From assembly GCA_022819745.1 (NCBI GenBank), contig JAJEGS010000036.1, forward strand, positions 62,001 through 126,000: a stretch of DNA of 64,000 nt. The letters run 5' to 3'. Under the pieces are notes generated by a model, which was given only the letters and a program-made list of their open reading frames with translations, did not search any database and had not been told where the DNA came from. Numbering within the stretch: the first letter of the stretch is position 1; each line of letters starts with the position of its first letter. A program made the translations under genes and the position numbers. This stretch comes from Candidatus Latescibacterota bacterium (GTDB taxonomy: Bacteria > Latescibacterota > UBA2968 > UBA8231). Shown piece after piece: positions 1-9,076 of the stretch.

Positions 1-2
1 TC

Positions 3-950
3 GGCACGGCTGCTGGCGACTTCGACGGCGATGGCTGGACCGACTTATACGCGGTCAACATCGGCCAGCTCAACCGCCTCTATCGCAACCTCGGCGATGG
101 CACCTTTGTCGATGTGGCCGAGCGCGCTGGAGTCCTTTTTCCAGTGGAAGGCGGGTACGTGGCGTTCTTTTTTGATCTTGACAACGACGGTCATCTCGAC
201 CTATTTGCTTCAACTATGAGCGCCTTTCCCGATGTCCTCAACAGCATGGTCACCGGTGAGGCCATAGAGCCGAACCGGCCCTTTCTCTATCGCAACCTCG
301 GCGACGGCACCTTTGCCGACATCGCGGTCGCTGCGGGACTCAAGCGCTCTTTCGGCAGTATGGGCGCGGGCCTTGGCGATCTAGACAACGACGGCTTCGT
401 CGATATCTATCTGGCCAACGGCGGTCCGCAAATGGCCCGCCTCGAACCCAACGCGCTCTACCGCAACCTCGGCGACGGCACTTTCGCCGACATCACGGCC
501 ACTGCGGGCACCGGCAGCCTCGGCAAGGGCCACGGGGCCACCTTCGCCGACTTCGATCAAGACGGCGACTTAGACCTCTACGCCGGCTTGGGCGGCCACT
601 ACGACGCCGATACGTGGGACAATGCGCTCTACCGCAACGACGGCCCGGTGCAGCACTACCTATCCATCGAACTCGTGGGCGCGCAGACCAATCGCAGCGC
701 CATCGGTGCGCGCGTGGCCGCCTTTGCCGCCGGCCGCGCCATTCGCGCTCAGCGCCAGAGCGGCTTTGGCTTCGGCAGCAGCAACGAGCCGCTCCTGCAC
801 CTCGGGCTGGGGTCGGCTACTCGCGTCGATAGCCTGCACGTGCTCTGGCCCGGCCAGCCCCCACAGCGCTTCTTTGACCTGCCCGTCGATTGCCGCATCC
901 GCATCGCACAACGCGAGGCGCACTACCAGATGCTCAGGAGGCCACCATGA
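3..950 (+). CDS. FG-GAP/VCBS repeat protein with C-terminal ASPIC/UnbV domain (5' end outside window)
   Basis: The reading frame is open from the left edge, so the N-terminus lies upstream. The visible 315 residues contain repeated calcium-type blades such as DFDGDGWTDLY, DLDNDGHLDLF, DLDNDGFVDIY and DFDQDGDLDLY, each next to a YRNLGDGTF turn; this is the FG-GAP/VCBS beta-propeller pattern. The last ~80 residues (HLGLGSATRVDSLHVLWPG) match the ASPIC/UnbV domain that closes CRTAC1-like proteins. Members of this family are usually secreted or surface proteins and their substrates are mostly unknown. The stop codon overlaps the ATG of the next gene by 4 bases (ATGA), so the two are probably translationally coupled. 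Family assignment is firm; a precise role cannot be given. Confidence 0.9.
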   Translation, partial: GTAAGDFDGDGWTDLYAVNIGQLNRLYRNLGDGTFVDVAERAGVLFPVEGGYVAFFFDLDNDGHLDLFASTMSAFPDVLNSMVTGEAIEPNRPFLYRNLGDGTFADIAVAAGLKRSFGSMGAGLGDLDNDGFVDIYLANGGPQMARLEPNALYRNLGDGTFADITATAGTGSLGKGHGATFADFDQDGDLDLYAGLGGHYDADTWDNALYRNDGPVQHYLSIELVGAQTNRSAIGARVAAFAAGRAIRAQRQSGFGFGSSNEPLLHLGLGSATRVDSLHVLWPGQPPQRFFDLPVDCRIRIAQREAHYQMLRRPP

Positions 951-3900
951 AACTCTTAGCGTTTCTCGTCCTCTGCTTGGCACCGCTGATCTCAGCCGAC
1001 GCCCAAAAGGGCCACCGCGTCACTAGCCGCTCGGTAGTGGTCAACAGGGCCGCGCACTGGCAAAATTGGCAGCTCCCCACCCACGCCGTGCAGGTGTCGC
1101 CGGACGGCACAGTCCAGCCGCACTTTTTTCGCGAGCACTTCAATTTGCTCGATGATTTAGCAACCTACACCCGTCCCATTATCGATCTGCGTCGCCGCAG
1201 CAACCAGACCGCCATCCTCAACATCGATAGCACCCAGACCCGCGACGTGAAAGGCGAGATCATCGCCGACCGCAAGGGCAACCCCATTTACTCCTATTTC
1301 TTTCGCCCGGGCATCAGCCGCGTCGGCTCAAATGCGGCGGCCGCCGCCAACATCCTCGACGACGATCCAACCACCTTCTGGGAACCCGATCCGCAGGCAC
1401 CGATCGACGACTGGTGGATTGAAATAGATTTGGGCCGCGTCGTAGCGGTTGATTCCCTCGTCATCCACTTCGTCGAGGAAGAGTTGGGCGATCCCTTCTT
1501 CCAGTTCCGCGTCCTCGCCGCACCCGACCAAGAGCCGGTGTGGGAAAACGCCGACAAAATCACCTTTGAACGCGTCGCCAACACCAAGGCTCCCAACCGC
1601 GAGCAGCGCACCTTTCGCATCGGTCTCGAACAGCTCAAAGCCGACCCCAACTGGCAGGGCAAGCTGGTGGAGACCATCCGCATCGTGGTCAGCGATACCC
1701 GTGGCCAGCGCGGCGAGCGCATCAGCGAAGAGGAGTGGCAAGCCCTGCCAGCCGACGAGCGCGGCGCGATCGTCTATTTTATCCGCGACGAACAGGGCTT
1801 TGAAGAGCCAGTCGAGCGCGCCGTCTATGAAAGCCTCGATGCCCAGCGCCAAGGCCGCTTGGATTACTACCGGCGCGAGCGGCCGCGTCTAGCCGGAATC
1901 GAGGTATACGGATTTGGCGACAACATCAGCGGCGGCTTGGTGGCCGGCGGCGGCAACCTCAATCTGACGGGTGACGGTTTCCTGCCGGGGCCGGCTTTTG
2001 ACGCGGATTTCAACACCAATTTCCTGCACCTCGTTTGGTCGCCGACCATCGACCGCGGCGTGCTCACCGTTGACATGGGCGCGACGTTTTGGCTCGACGC
2101 CATGCGCATTTCCTCGACTCGGCCCTATCCCCGTATCGATGGCTATTTGATCCGTGGCTCCGACGGTTCGCGCGACACGCGCGGCAAAATCAAGTGGGCG
2201 CGCCTCAGCCCCCGCTTCCGCGAGGACAATAGCTCCGACAACTTTGAACACATCATCGACACCTATACCCCCAGCCCCAAGCTCCGCTTCCTCGAAATAA
2301 GTATCGTCTCGGCGGACCCGCGCCGCCGAGGTGGGTACAACACCGGACCGACCATTGCCGAGTACCAGCTTTTTTCCACCGGCTACCCGGCACAAGTAGT
2401 GCTGACCTCCGACCTGATTGCACTGCCTGGGGTGCGCAACTTCGGGGCCATCACTTGGGAGGCCGAGACGCCCCCGGGCACGACCGTGGCCATCCGCACC
2501 CGCACCGGCGACCTGCTGGGCAAGGTCATTCGCTACTTCGACAAAACGGGCAACGAAATCACCTATGACGCCTGGAAAAACCTCTTGGCCCGACTCAAGG
2601 GGCCAGCCGACACTACTTTCGTGCCCACCAGCGGCTGGAGCCCGTGGAGCCGCGCCTACCAGCAGCCCGGCGACATCGTCACCTCCCCCGGCCTGCGCAA
2701 ATACATGCAGTTCCAAGTCGAGATGATTACCACCGACCGCGAGGCCGCGGCTTTGATCCGCTCGCTCGCAGTCGAACTGCTCAATCCCGTGGCCGAGCGC
2801 ATCGCGGCCGAGCTGTGGCCGGCCTCGGTGGAGGTCTCCGGTGCACGGGAGACTTTTGACGTCTTTGCCCAGCCCTACTTCATCGAGTCGCCTGCGGCCT
2901 CGCGCAGCGCTGGTTTCAACGAAATCCTGTTGACCATGCCGGCTTCGGAAAACCTCGAACTCTTGGAGCTTGGCATCATTAGCCCAGACGGCGAAAAGGT
3001 CTTTCGCCTTGGGGACGAGGGCGGTGTGCTCACGGCTGACGACCAAACGCAAGTCGCGATTTTGGCCAACGGCGGGGACTCGATCAGGGTGCGCCTAGAC
3101 GACGCGCTCAACATCCTGCCCGCGGCCAGCCGCACGTACAATCGCGTTACCCTTGAGGGCGAAGAGGTGCCTGTGACCCAAGACGGCTTGCCGCTTACGG
3201 GCGCGGCGTACGGCACCCTCGACGAAGACGAACGGGGGGCCATCCGCTACTTCCGCCGCGACGGCGACCAGCTCAGCGAGATCGACCAAACCAGCTACAA
3301 AGATCTGCCCAGCGAGGAACAAGGCCCCGTCCGCTACTTCCGCATTTTGCGCGGCGACGGCGCTCAATTCCCCTTTGACGCGCGCGGCGACTCCCTCGAC
3401 TCGCGTGCGTACAACCGCCTTGCCGCGGCCGAGCGCGGCATTGTGACCGGGCCGGGCCAGCGCTTCCGTTTGCGCCTTTCAGCGCCGGTCTTTCTCAACG
3501 GCACAACCTTGCGCCTTTTCGTGCGCAATGCAGCAAGCGCCGACGCCGAGGAGGCGTGGCAGGCGGTTGAAGCGGGCGACGCCGACGAAGGTGTTACCAG
3601 CAACACGCTGTCGATCAACGTCCCCATTGACAGCGATCTCGTTCATGGTCTCGCAGTCGGCCCCAACCCCTTTACCCCCAACGGCGACGGGATTAACGAC
3701 GCGGCTGAAATCTCGCTGGATATCTTCAAGCTCACTTCGAGTCGCCTCCTCCAAGTGCGGATTTACACGCTCGATGGGCGACGGATTTGGCAGCGCGAGG
3801 AAATGGTGCTGAGCGGCCGCACCTCTGTGCGTTGGGACGGCGTAGATGACCACGGCCGCCGTGCGCCGCCCGGACTGTACCTGTGCCAAGTCCAACTCGA

Positions 3901-3958
3901 CGCCGACGCCACAGGGCGGCCTACTACTCAAGCGCGGATTATCGCCGTGGCCTACTAG
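947..3958 (+). CDS. Secreted discoidin-like / FlgD-Ig C-terminal surface protein, 1003 aa
   Basis: Start chosen at the ATG overlapping the previous stop because AGGAGG lies 5 bases upstream and the product begins with a clear signal peptide (MKLLAFLVLCLAPLISADA). Residues ~125-245 look like an F5/8 discoidin beta-sandwich (DDPTTFWEPDP, WWIEIDLGRVV). Residues ~490-600 hold a module shared with two paralogues at 12379 and 14615 (ITWEAETPPGT, IRTRTG, SPGLRKYMQF). Residues ~905-1003 are a FlgD-Ig domain opening with NPFTPNGDGIND and ending in the tripeptide VAY. Two regions (residues 258-311 and 750-831) contain copies of a short repeat of the form YxxLxxxERGxIxYF. Likely exported to the cell surface; TPNGDG and FlgD-Ig tails mark type IX cargo in Bacteroidota, and that role here is inference. 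No enzymatic motif seen. Confidence 0.85.
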   Translation: MKLLAFLVLCLAPLISADAQKGHRVTSRSVVVNRAAHWQNWQLPTHAVQVSPDGTVQPHFFREHFNLLDDLATYTRPIIDLRRRSNQTAILNIDSTQTRDVKGEIIADRKGNPIYSYFFRPGISRVGSNAAAAANILDDDPTTFWEPDPQAPIDDWWIEIDLGRVVAVDSLVIHFVEEELGDPFFQFRVLAAPDQEPVWENADKITFERVANTKAPNREQRTFRIGLEQLKADPNWQGKLVETIRIVVSDTRGQRGERISEEEWQALPADERGAIVYFIRDEQGFEEPVERAVYESLDAQRQGRLDYYRRERPRLAGIEVYGFGDNISGGLVAGGGNLNLTGDGFLPGPAFDADFNTNFLHLVWSPTIDRGVLTVDMGATFWLDAMRISSTRPYPRIDGYLIRGSDGSRDTRGKIKWARLSPRFREDNSSDNFEHIIDTYTPSPKLRFLEISIVSADPRRRGGYNTGPTIAEYQLFSTGYPAQVVLTSDLIALPGVRNFGAITWEAETPPGTTVAIRTRTGDLLGKVIRYFDKTGNEITYDAWKNLLARLKGPADTTFVPTSGWSPWSRAYQQPGDIVTSPGLRKYMQFQVEMITTDREAAALIRSLAVELLNPVAERIAAELWPASVEVSGARETFDVFAQPYFIESPAASRSAGFNEILLTMPASENLELLELGIISPDGEKVFRLGDEGGVLTADDQTQVAILANGGDSIRVRLDDALNILPAASRTYNRVTLEGEEVPVTQDGLPLTGAAYGTLDEDERGAIRYFRRDGDQLSEIDQTSYKDLPSEEQGPVRYFRILRGDGAQFPFDARGDSLDSRAYNRLAAAERGIVTGPGQRFRLRLSAPVFLNGTTLRLFVRNAASADAEEAWQAVEAGDADEGVTSNTLSINVPIDSDLVHGLAVGPNPFTPNGDGINDAAEISLDIFKLTSSRLLQVRIYTLDGRRIWQREEMVLSGRTSVRWDGVDDHGRRAPPGLYLCQVQLDADATGRPTTQARIIAVAY

Positions 3959-3993
3959 TTATTGCTGGAACGCCTAAGGCCGATTATCATTGA

Positions 3994-4098
3994 GAATTAC
4001 GAATTAGGAATTGAGAATTGCGAATTAGAGTTTACCAAGCAGTGCGAGGTGGGAAGCGGTTGGGTCCATTCGTAATTCCCAATTCTTAATTCCTAATT
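3994..4098. repeat. AT-rich imperfect inverted repeat between two surface-protein genes
   Basis: The arm at 4002-4026 (AATTAGGAATTGAGAATTGC...) is nearly complementary to 4074-4098, with a ~47-base loop; the left arm also contains a short direct repeat of GAATT(A/G). It fills the gap between the surface protein and the beta-barrel gene. It may act as a transcription or mRNA-stability hairpin, or be a mobile palindromic element. The composition is much more AT-rich than the flanking genes. Confidence 0.6.
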
Positions 4099-4113
4099 GA
4101 AGGAGGGATTGCA

Positions 4114-6774
4114 GTGAACCGGAAATGGATGTTCTGGACGGCAATAGCCATGCTGTGGCTCGGCAGTGCTGCCGGAGCCCAGGAATACGGCGCTCGCACC
4201 GGCACGGTCAAAAGAGGCGGAGTGGTTTCCTTTGAGCCACAGGGCCCCGGCGTCCTGTTCGGTGCCCTCGACCCGGCCAAGCGCAGGTGGTACGTGCCGC
4301 AGGAGCTTTTTAACGAATACCAGTGGCGGCAGTGGGAATACTCCAACTACGCCCGCGATCACTACCAGCGCTACGTCAGCTCCATCCGCGAAGGCGATTA
4401 CTACTACGACCTCTACGGCAACCTCATCACCCGAGGCTGGCTGGTTTTCAACAACTCACAGACCCAACCTCGACAGTTTGGCTCTTCGGTGCTGAAGTCC
4501 AGAAATTTCGAGGGCTGGTTTAGCGGCTTGGTCATCTCGGCTGACTCCAAGGGCCAGCACCACTACGCCTTGACGGCCGGCACCAAGATCCGCTCGACCC
4601 TGACGCCGATGACCTTCTCTAAGCCGCGCTGGGACGGCATTCAATTCGACTACGCAGCCGACAAATACCAAGGCACCTTGATCTACTCGCGCCTCAGCCG
4701 CCCTGGCGGCACGTCAACCAACGATCAAGAGAGCTTGGTCACCAACGCCACATCCATGTTCGGCAGCCGCGCCACCGCGCAGGTGGGCGATTTCGCCACC
4801 TTGGGGCTGACCATGGTCAACGCCCACCAATCCAACACCCTCATCGACGGCTTTACCGGCAACCCCTTCACTGGCGAGCTTTCGGTCGATCAGAATCAGA
4901 CCGTCTCGATCATCGAGATCGTCCTGCGCGACGATAGCCCCGAGGACGGTGTCGGCGGCGCGGCCTTCTTCAGCGCCGGTTCGGACATCATCATCACTTA
5001 TCTCGACGGCACGCAAGACAACGGCAAGGCCATTCGCTTTGAACCGATCATCGAGGGCGGCCTCGTGGGAGAGGGCTTCCTTTCAGCCGATGGCACTGAG
5101 GAGATCCGCCTGCGCTACGACTTTGACAGCCCGGCCTTTGTCAACCGGGCCTCGGGCACTAAAGAAGAAATCAAAAAGGTCGAGTTCCGCCTCGTGCTGG
5201 GCAACGACTATCAAGTGTGGGTCACCTCCGACAGCCAGCTCAACGCCAGCGGCGAGTCCGTGCTCTTGCTCGTCTCCCAAGCCGAGGGCAACGTCCAAGA
5301 CAACACCAATTTGCAGATCGTCAGTTTCGACTACGGCCTGCCGACCTCCACCCAGATCTGGGGAGCAACCCTAGAGCTGCAAAAGGTTCTCGGCTTCGAC
5401 TTCTACGGCGAGTACGACCTCAGCTACAATTACACCAAGTATCCCAATGTAGTAGCCAAGACCCACACCACCTTCTCGGGCATCCGCGGCGACCGCGCCG
5501 CCTCTGCGTGGATGATGAACCTCTCGCGGGTCGCGTTTCCCTTCTTCTTCTTCGGCGAGGCATACAGCATGGATCCTCGCTATTCCACCCGCACATTCAC
5601 CGCTCAAGGAGATGGCTTTATCGACTACGAGGACGAACGCATCCACGTAGTCGAACTGGTCGAAGACAACGACGACCAAGACGAATTTCCCGACACCGTG
5701 CGCAAGGACTGGCAGACCGGCGACCCGAGCGTCTTCCCCGGCTGGGACGAGAACAACGACTTCATCTCGGATTTCAACCAGAACGACAACCGCTTCTTGA
5801 GCAACCTCATCCCGGACTACGAGGAGCCGTTCCTGCGCCACAACGTCGATCGGCCTGAATTCCTCTTCGGCATCGACCTGAACAACAACTTGTGGGTCGA
5901 TCGCTTTGAAAACGACGAACTGCCCGACTATCCCTACAAGAAAGATCACCAAGGATACAACGCCTACGGCGGCATCCACTTCACCCCAGAGCTGCGGCTG
6001 ATGGTCGGCGTCTTGCGCGAGGATCTCATTTCTTCCAACCAAAAAAACCACGCCAATTACGTCCTGCTGACCCTCGACCGCGACACCCCTGCTTGGGGTC
6101 GCTTCCGCGTCTTTGAGATGCTCAAGTCCACGACCGACGACATTCCCGACGACCTCTTGCAGTGGCTGCCCAACGCCAATATCCGCACTGGTGAACCGAC
6201 CAAAGTCGAGGATCCTCTCATCGCTCGCGACGCTTGGATCAACAGCCTGTGGGTCGGCCACGACTACAAGCTGCGCGGCCTGCTGACGGCCAATTACCTC
6301 AAATACGATCTGTACCACCAGCGGCTGAGTGCCAATGAGCGCGCGCTGTTGGGCCTGCGCGAGCGCGACTTTTTCTTTGGCCTAATCAACAAAATCAGCT
6401 ACCGCTTCGACTTTGGGCACCTGTGGCTAGAGCCGCGCTGGAAAAGCGAGTACCGCCGTCAGAGCCGCGACCTGATTTCAGCCGACGAACGCACCGAACT
6501 GGCCGAAATCGGCGGCTTCGTCCTCGGCTTTCCTCTGCTCAGCCACACGACCTTGCTGAGCGGGTTGGAGATGACCTTCCTCAACGATATGGAGCGCGAC
6601 TCCAACGACTTCAACGGCCTAGTTTGGGCCTTGCAGTTGTCCAATATATCCGACTATCTCGGCTACAAGGTTACGACCCATGCGGGCATGAAAATCGACC
6701 GCCGCCAGCCTCGGGGCGAGGATGCCGTGATTATTAATCAGATCTTTATTTCGATCTACGCGGGCTTGCAGTAG
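4114..6774 (+). CDS. Probable outer-membrane beta-barrel surface protein, 886 aa
   Basis: A GTG start is supported by AGGAGG ending 7 bases upstream and by the signal peptide that follows (MNRKWMFWTAIAMLWLGSAAGA). I recognise no named family. The middle (~residues 180-420) is beta-rich with a DGTQDNGKAIRFEPI stretch. The segment around residues 500-620 is very rich in Asp/Asn with EF-like loops (DFNQNDNRF, DLNNNLWVDRFEND), suggesting calcium-binding extracellular loops. The last 250 residues alternate hydrophobic and polar residues in strand-like blocks (YRFDFGHLWLEPRW, LLSHTTLLSGLEMTFL), and the C-terminus IFISIYAGLQ could be a closing beta strand. It lies downstream of a FlgD-Ig protein on the same strand, so a shared envelope role is likely. 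Outer-membrane location is inferred from composition only. Confidence 0.6.
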   Translation: MNRKWMFWTAIAMLWLGSAAGAQEYGARTGTVKRGGVVSFEPQGPGVLFGALDPAKRRWYVPQELFNEYQWRQWEYSNYARDHYQRYVSSIREGDYYYDLYGNLITRGWLVFNNSQTQPRQFGSSVLKSRNFEGWFSGLVISADSKGQHHYALTAGTKIRSTLTPMTFSKPRWDGIQFDYAADKYQGTLIYSRLSRPGGTSTNDQESLVTNATSMFGSRATAQVGDFATLGLTMVNAHQSNTLIDGFTGNPFTGELSVDQNQTVSIIEIVLRDDSPEDGVGGAAFFSAGSDIIITYLDGTQDNGKAIRFEPIIEGGLVGEGFLSADGTEEIRLRYDFDSPAFVNRASGTKEEIKKVEFRLVLGNDYQVWVTSDSQLNASGESVLLLVSQAEGNVQDNTNLQIVSFDYGLPTSTQIWGATLELQKVLGFDFYGEYDLSYNYTKYPNVVAKTHTTFSGIRGDRAASAWMMNLSRVAFPFFFFGEAYSMDPRYSTRTFTAQGDGFIDYEDERIHVVELVEDNDDQDEFPDTVRKDWQTGDPSVFPGWDENNDFISDFNQNDNRFLSNLIPDYEEPFLRHNVDRPEFLFGIDLNNNLWVDRFENDELPDYPYKKDHQGYNAYGGIHFTPELRLMVGVLREDLISSNQKNHANYVLLTLDRDTPAWGRFRVFEMLKSTTDDIPDDLLQWLPNANIRTGEPTKVEDPLIARDAWINSLWVGHDYKLRGLLTANYLKYDLYHQRLSANERALLGLRERDFFFGLINKISYRFDFGHLWLEPRWKSEYRRQSRDLISADERTELAEIGGFVLGFPLLSHTTLLSGLEMTFLNDMERDSNDFNGLVWALQLSNISDYLGYKVTTHAGMKIDRRQPRGEDAVIINQIFISIYAGLQ

Positions 6775-6799
6775 GGGGCGGTTTGAAACCGCCCCCTAC
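6771..6799. repeat. Perfect palindrome, GTAGGGGGCGGTTT family
   Basis: A 14-base arm is followed by one G and its exact complement (GTAGGGGGCGGTTT / AAACCGCCCCCTAC). It begins inside the stop codon region of the upstream gene. Related palindromes with GTAGGG and CCCCTAC ends occur at 12312-12342 and 22725-22750, so this is a dispersed element rather than a gene-specific terminator, although it could stop transcription here. No T-tract follows. Confidence 0.7.
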
Positions 6800-6841
6800 C
6801 CGGATGCGTAACAGTAGTTATGAATGATGTAAAATTGCTAC

Positions 6842-9055
6842 ATGACTAGACGCTGGATGTTCATGGGGGTGGCGGCCGTTTTCGCGCTCGCCCTCTCAGC
6901 GCGCCTGTACTACCTCCACGAAATACGCGCCAGCCCGCTTTTCACCGCGCCCGTCGTTGATGCCCGCACCTATACCGAAGAGGCTCGCTACTTCAGCGAA
7001 GTCTCCTTTGCAGGTCGGCCCGCGCCCTTCTGGCAACCGCCGCTCTACCCCGCGCTGTTAGGCGTCCTCTTTGCCCTCGCCGGGGACGACCTCTACCTGC
7101 CGCGTCTCATCCAAGCCGTCATCGGCGCACTCGTCTGCGTCCTCATCTGCCTGTTGGGGTACCGGGTCTTTGGCGCGGGGGTTGGACTCGGCGCGGGTTT
7201 TGCCGCGGCATTGTACGGTCCCCTCATCTACTTTGGCGGCGAGTTGCTGCCGACTCTGCTGGCCTGTTGCCTCAATTTGCTCATACTGTTGCTCGCAATC
7301 GGCGAGGGTGGTTGGGTGCGCTGGCTAGCCGCCGGTGTGCTGCTGGGCCTGTCCGCGCTCGCCGTGGCCAACGTACTGCTCTTTGCGCCCGTGCTGTTGG
7401 GCTATCTCTACTGGCGGCAGCGGCGGCTGCGCCCGGCGGCTTTTCTGCTCTTAGGCTGTGCGCTGGTCATCGCGCCGGTTGCGTATCGCAACTGGGTGGT
7501 CGGCGGCGATCTAGTGTTCATCTCGCACAACGCAGGCATCAACTTTTACATCGGCAACAACGCCGACTACGAGCAAACGACCCGCATTCGCCCAGGGCGG
7601 GATTGGGTCGAGTTGGTGGAAATGCCCGAGCACCGCGCCGGTATTGAACAGCCTTCGGCCAAGTCGCGCTACTTCTTTGCCCAATCTTGGCAATACATAA
7701 CCTCTGCGCCGCTCGATTTCACGAGCTTGCTGGCGTACAAGGGCTACCTATTTCTGCGCGGCGACGAAATTCCGCGCAATCGCGACCTCTACTTCGCCCG
7801 CAACGACTCTTCGCTTTTGTCGATCCTGCTGTGGAAAAAGGGACTGGCGTTTCCCTTTGGTTTGATCGCTCCGCTGGCGCTCTTGGGACTTTTCGCCGTT
7901 CTGCGGACCTCTGAGTCTCCCGAGGGGCGCTTGCTGGCGCTCTTTGTGGCTTGCTATGCGCTTTCCGTGGTCCTGTTCTTCGTCACCGGGCGCTATCGCC
8001 TGCCAGCCGTGCCCGTGCTGTTGCTGTTTGCAGCGTGTGGGGTACGCACCCTATGGCACCGTCCTTGGCCCGCGCTCGCCGCCTGTGCCGCCCTGTTGGT
8101 TTTTTGCAATGTGGCCACGGGCGCGATGGACCTAGAGGGCGATGCCCACGAGCACTACTATCTCGGCTACGCGTACGAGGAACGGGACATGCCAGCCCAC
8201 GCTGCTCGCCACTACCGCCACGCCATTGATCGCGATTCCACTTTCGCCGACCCACTCCTTGCACTCGCGGCGCTCCACGGCGAGGCCAAGCGCTACGACA
8301 AGGCCATTGAACTCTATCGGCGCTACCTTAAAACGCAGCCTCACGACGCGGACGTGCGCTTTCTCCTCGGCCACACCGCGTTGCTCGCGCAGCGCTACGA
8401 CGAGGCCGCGGCCGCGTACTCCGAGGTCGCAGCGGCGCGTCCCAACTGGGCAGCCGCGCACGGCGGCCTTGGCTACGCCCTCCTGATGGCAGATCAACCC
8501 CAACGCGCCGCCCAAGCGTATAGCCGCACGCTCGAACTGAACCCAGACTCAACGCTCGTGCGCTATCAACTGGCCCGCCTGTACGCGGAGCAGGGACAAA
8601 ACCGCGAGGCCATTGCCGAATTAGAGCAACTCGTGCAGCGCGAGCCGCATGTGACCGAATATCCAACCCGCCTCGCCGACTTGCTCATCCAACTTGAACA
8701 AGGGACGGGCATGGCCCTCGGGCAGACGGACCGGCTAGTGGAGGCAGAAAAACTCTTGCGCCGCACCATTGCGCTCGACGCCAAGGCCGCGCATCCCCAT
8801 TGGAGCTTGGGGATGCTCTACGCCCGCCAAGGGCGCTATGCCGAGGCCGTGCCCCTGTTTGAGCATTTGCTCCAAATTGCGCCGCGCGACTATCAGGCTC
8901 ATCTGTTCCTCGGGCACCTCTACCAACGCACTGGACGCCAAACCGACGCGGAGTCCCAATTTGCGGCCTTTAGCCGCAGCCAGCGCGCCTACCGCATGGA
9001 AAAGGTGGCGCGGCGGGAAATGGAAGCCCAGATCGAACAACTTTTTGGCGATTGA
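6842..9055 (+). CDS. Multi-pass membrane glycosyltransferase-like (GT-C/PMT-ArnT type) protein with C-terminal TPR repeats
   Basis: 737 aa. The N-terminal ~430 residues have about ten hydrophobic helices. After the first comes DARTYTEEARYFSE, then FWQPPLYPALLGVLFAL, the pattern of dolichyl-phosphate-mannose/ArnT-type GT-C enzymes where an Asp in the first periplasmic loop is catalytic. Residues ~430-720 are tetratricopeptide repeats (YYLGYAYEERDMPAHAARHY, AAHGGLGYALLMADQPQRAA, LYARQGRYAEAVPLF). GT-C enzymes transfer sugars from lipid-linked donors to acceptors outside the inner membrane; the TPR tail suggests a protein-binding role. It is followed after 21 bases by another membrane/TPR fusion on the same strand, probably an operon. 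Substrate unknown. Confidence 0.8.
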   Translation: MTRRWMFMGVAAVFALALSARLYYLHEIRASPLFTAPVVDARTYTEEARYFSEVSFAGRPAPFWQPPLYPALLGVLFALAGDDLYLPRLIQAVIGALVCVLICLLGYRVFGAGVGLGAGFAAALYGPLIYFGGELLPTLLACCLNLLILLLAIGEGGWVRWLAAGVLLGLSALAVANVLLFAPVLLGYLYWRQRRLRPAAFLLLGCALVIAPVAYRNWVVGGDLVFISHNAGINFYIGNNADYEQTTRIRPGRDWVELVEMPEHRAGIEQPSAKSRYFFAQSWQYITSAPLDFTSLLAYKGYLFLRGDEIPRNRDLYFARNDSSLLSILLWKKGLAFPFGLIAPLALLGLFAVLRTSESPEGRLLALFVACYALSVVLFFVTGRYRLPAVPVLLLFAACGVRTLWHRPWPALAACAALLVFCNVATGAMDLEGDAHEHYYLGYAYEERDMPAHAARHYRHAIDRDSTFADPLLALAALHGEAKRYDKAIELYRRYLKTQPHDADVRFLLGHTALLAQRYDEAAAAYSEVAAARPNWAAAHGGLGYALLMADQPQRAAQAYSRTLELNPDSTLVRYQLARLYAEQGQNREAIAELEQLVQREPHVTEYPTRLADLLIQLEQGTGMALGQTDRLVEAEKLLRRTIALDAKAAHPHWSLGMLYARQGRYAEAVPLFEHLLQIAPRDYQAHLFLGHLYQRTGRQTDAESQFAAFSRSQRAYRMEKVARREMEAQIEQLFGD

Positions 9056-9076
9056 TCCGCAGAAAGCGACTTATTT

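Noticed and set aside
1889..3052. 387-codon open frame on the minus strand
   Set aside because: It lies wholly inside the surface-protein gene on the opposite strand; composition and domain evidence support the plus-strand gene, and the minus product has no recognisable domain.
5371..6318. 315-codon open frame on the minus strand
   Set aside because: Shadow of the beta-barrel gene; long antisense frames are common in GC-rich DNA and the product is low-complexity Val/Glu-rich.
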